Origin: Armatimonadota bacterium
Lineage (GTDB): Bacteria > Sysuimicrobiota > Sysuimicrobiia > Sysuimicrobiales > JACQTN01
DNA: 6,058 nucleotides
Assembly (NCBI GenBank): GCA_016210785.1
Contig: JACQTN010000504.1
Coordinates: 1-6,058 of the forward strand
Reading direction: 5' to 3'
In this document: positions 5,071-6,058 of the stretch, in pieces
Layout of the letters: every line of letters starts with the position of its first letter
Numbering within the stretch: the stretch's first letter is position 1
Translations under genes and position numbers: made by a program
The notes under the pieces: generated by a model
What the model was told of the DNA's origin: nothing
The model's input: only the letters and a program-made list of their open reading frames with translations
Database searches by the model: none

Positions 5071-6058
5071 TCAGTTGTCGGTCACGGCGGGCCACCGCAG
5101 CATCCCGCCGGCGGCCTGGCCGGCCACCGGCGCGTTCCCCATGTCGGTGCGGGCGACTTCCACCAGCGCCCGTACCATGCGCGGATCAAACTGCTGCCCC
5201 GCATGGCTCTCGATCTCGGCCAGTGCGGCCTCCGGTGCCAGCGCGGGACGATAGGGACGCGGCGACAGCATGGCGTCCAGCGCATCCGCCACGGCGATGA
5301 TGCGGGCGCCCACGGGCGTGGTCTCACCCACGAGCCCGTGGTGCCCTCCGCCGTCGTAGCGCTCCCGGTGATACCGCACGCACCGGGCCACCTCCTCACA
5401 CCCGGGGAGTTGCCCGATCACCGCCGCGCCGATGTCGGGATGCTGCCGGATGACCGCCCGCTCGGCCGGCGTCAGCGGCCCGGCCTACTCCTCCAGGTAG
5501 CTGCGCTGGATCACCTTGCCCAGGTCGAGCAGCCGGGCGGCGATGCCGATCAACTCCGCCTCGTCTTCGGGCAGCTCCAGGTGGCGCGCCAGACGCTGCG
5601 CCCACCACGCCACGCGCTCGGAGTGTTGCGCCGTGAATGGCGACCGCTGCTCGACGATCTTCACCAGCCCCTCCAGCGCGGCGCTGGTCTGCCGCACGAT
5701 CACGCCCGTCATCCGCGCCAGCACCTGCCGCAGCACGGCCACCGAAGGCACCAGCATCAGCACCAGCACGGGCCGCGTGATGGCCAGGCTGGCGGTCGCC
5801 GCGCCCAGGGAAAGCGAAGCGAGGTAGCCCGGCGCCGCCTCGCGCACGGCCCGCACCCACAGCCCCCACGTCCACGCCCGCTTCTCCAGGGCCGCCGCCG
5901 TGGAGACCGTCCACGTGTTGACCAGCAGGTAGACCGCGCCCGACGCCACCACGGGGATCCACGACAATATGGGGTGCGTGTACATCTGCTCGGCCTGCGT
6001 CCGGTGATACACCTCCGCAGCGAGACTCCACGTCACCACGTACTGCGCCAGGTTGAAC
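5071..6058 (-). pseudogene. Second membrane HD-GYP gene, interrupted by an in-frame amber codon and lacking active-site residues
   Basis: The gene enters from beyond the right edge and ends at TGA 5071. The frame is colinear with the intact paralogue: from 6057 down to the amber codon there is a constant 1823-nt offset and no net indel. The part seen has the last membrane segments (VVTWSLAAEVYHR onward), HSERVAWWAQRLARHL, then the HD-GYP domain. TAG at 5487-5485 replaces the Lys of KPGPLT; the same frame then continues as AGPLT and on to the normal C-terminus for 137 codons. HD is changed to LD (codon 5529-5527), HHHER to YHRER, and GYP to GHH, with one codon missing just after. Cyclic di-GMP hydrolysis is therefore unlikely even if the amber were read through. 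If translation stops at 5485, the product is a membrane domain with a stub of HD domain. A recent pseudogene is the simplest reading; a degenerate sensor kept for its membrane part is the alternative. Confidence 0.8.

Larger units (their letters stand above)
3458..6058 (-). repeat. Tandem gene duplication (about 3458-4235 and 5284-6058)
   Basis: The two HD-GYP genes align base for base over long stretches. For example, the segment coding HSERV...WWAQRLARHL and the segment at 4200-4235 versus 6023-6058 are nearly the same at DNA level. Protein identity over the shared membrane and HD segment is about 60% by eye. The only length change seen before the C-terminal tails is one codon after the GYP position. 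The small secreted gene and its promoter lie between the copies. Confidence 0.8.

Noticed and set aside
3257..5487. Reassigned amber codon (for example pyrrolysine) in this organism
   Set aside because: TAG also ends the glycosyltransferase, the small secreted gene and the intact HD-GYP gene at sensible places, so TAG acts as an ordinary stop here.

Overview
This is a GC-rich bacterial segment in which every gene I can support lies on the minus strand, so transcription runs from right to left. Stop codons, ribosome binding sites (AAGGAG types) and one exact TATAAT box are ordinary bacterial signals. The high GC content, the Ala/Arg/Pro-rich proteins and the strong Shine-Dalgarno sites fit a GC-rich Terrabacteria-type organism (for example a deep Bacillota, Armatimonadota or related uncultured lineage). 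The sequence alone does not settle the taxonomy.

Right part (about 3257-6058): two tandem, clearly homologous genes for membrane-anchored HD-GYP proteins, the family that degrades cyclic di-GMP. The downstream copy (3257-4636) is intact, with all expected HD-GYP residues. The upstream copy (5071-6058, cut by the window edge) has an in-frame amber codon in the middle of its HD-GYP domain. It has also lost the HD histidine, one of the HH pair and the GYP motif, so it looks like a decaying or catalytically dead copy. Between them sits a 72-residue secreted small protein (4726-4944) with a strong promoter of its own, a strong ribosome binding site and a signal peptide. The intact HD-GYP gene follows it, with its ribosome binding site buried in a predicted hairpin.

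Middle part (2579-3229): a DUF402 gene starts 27 nt after the HD-GYP stop, in the same reading frame and without a visible Shine-Dalgarno. It is followed by a 174-nt, comparatively AT-rich intergenic stretch that may hold a promoter.

Left part (19-2578): a compact three-gene unit. It holds a MerR/excisionase-type DNA-binding protein with a long disordered linker, a zinc-ribbon Nudix hydrolase 11 nt downstream, and a GT4 glycosyltransferase of the diacylglycerol-glucosyltransferase type. The glycosyltransferase start most likely overlaps the Nudix stop at an unusual CTG codon. Together the window suggests nucleotide second-messenger signalling at the membrane, nucleotide clean-up (Nudix, possibly DUF402) and glycolipid synthesis. 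A functional link among these parts is only inferred from their order.
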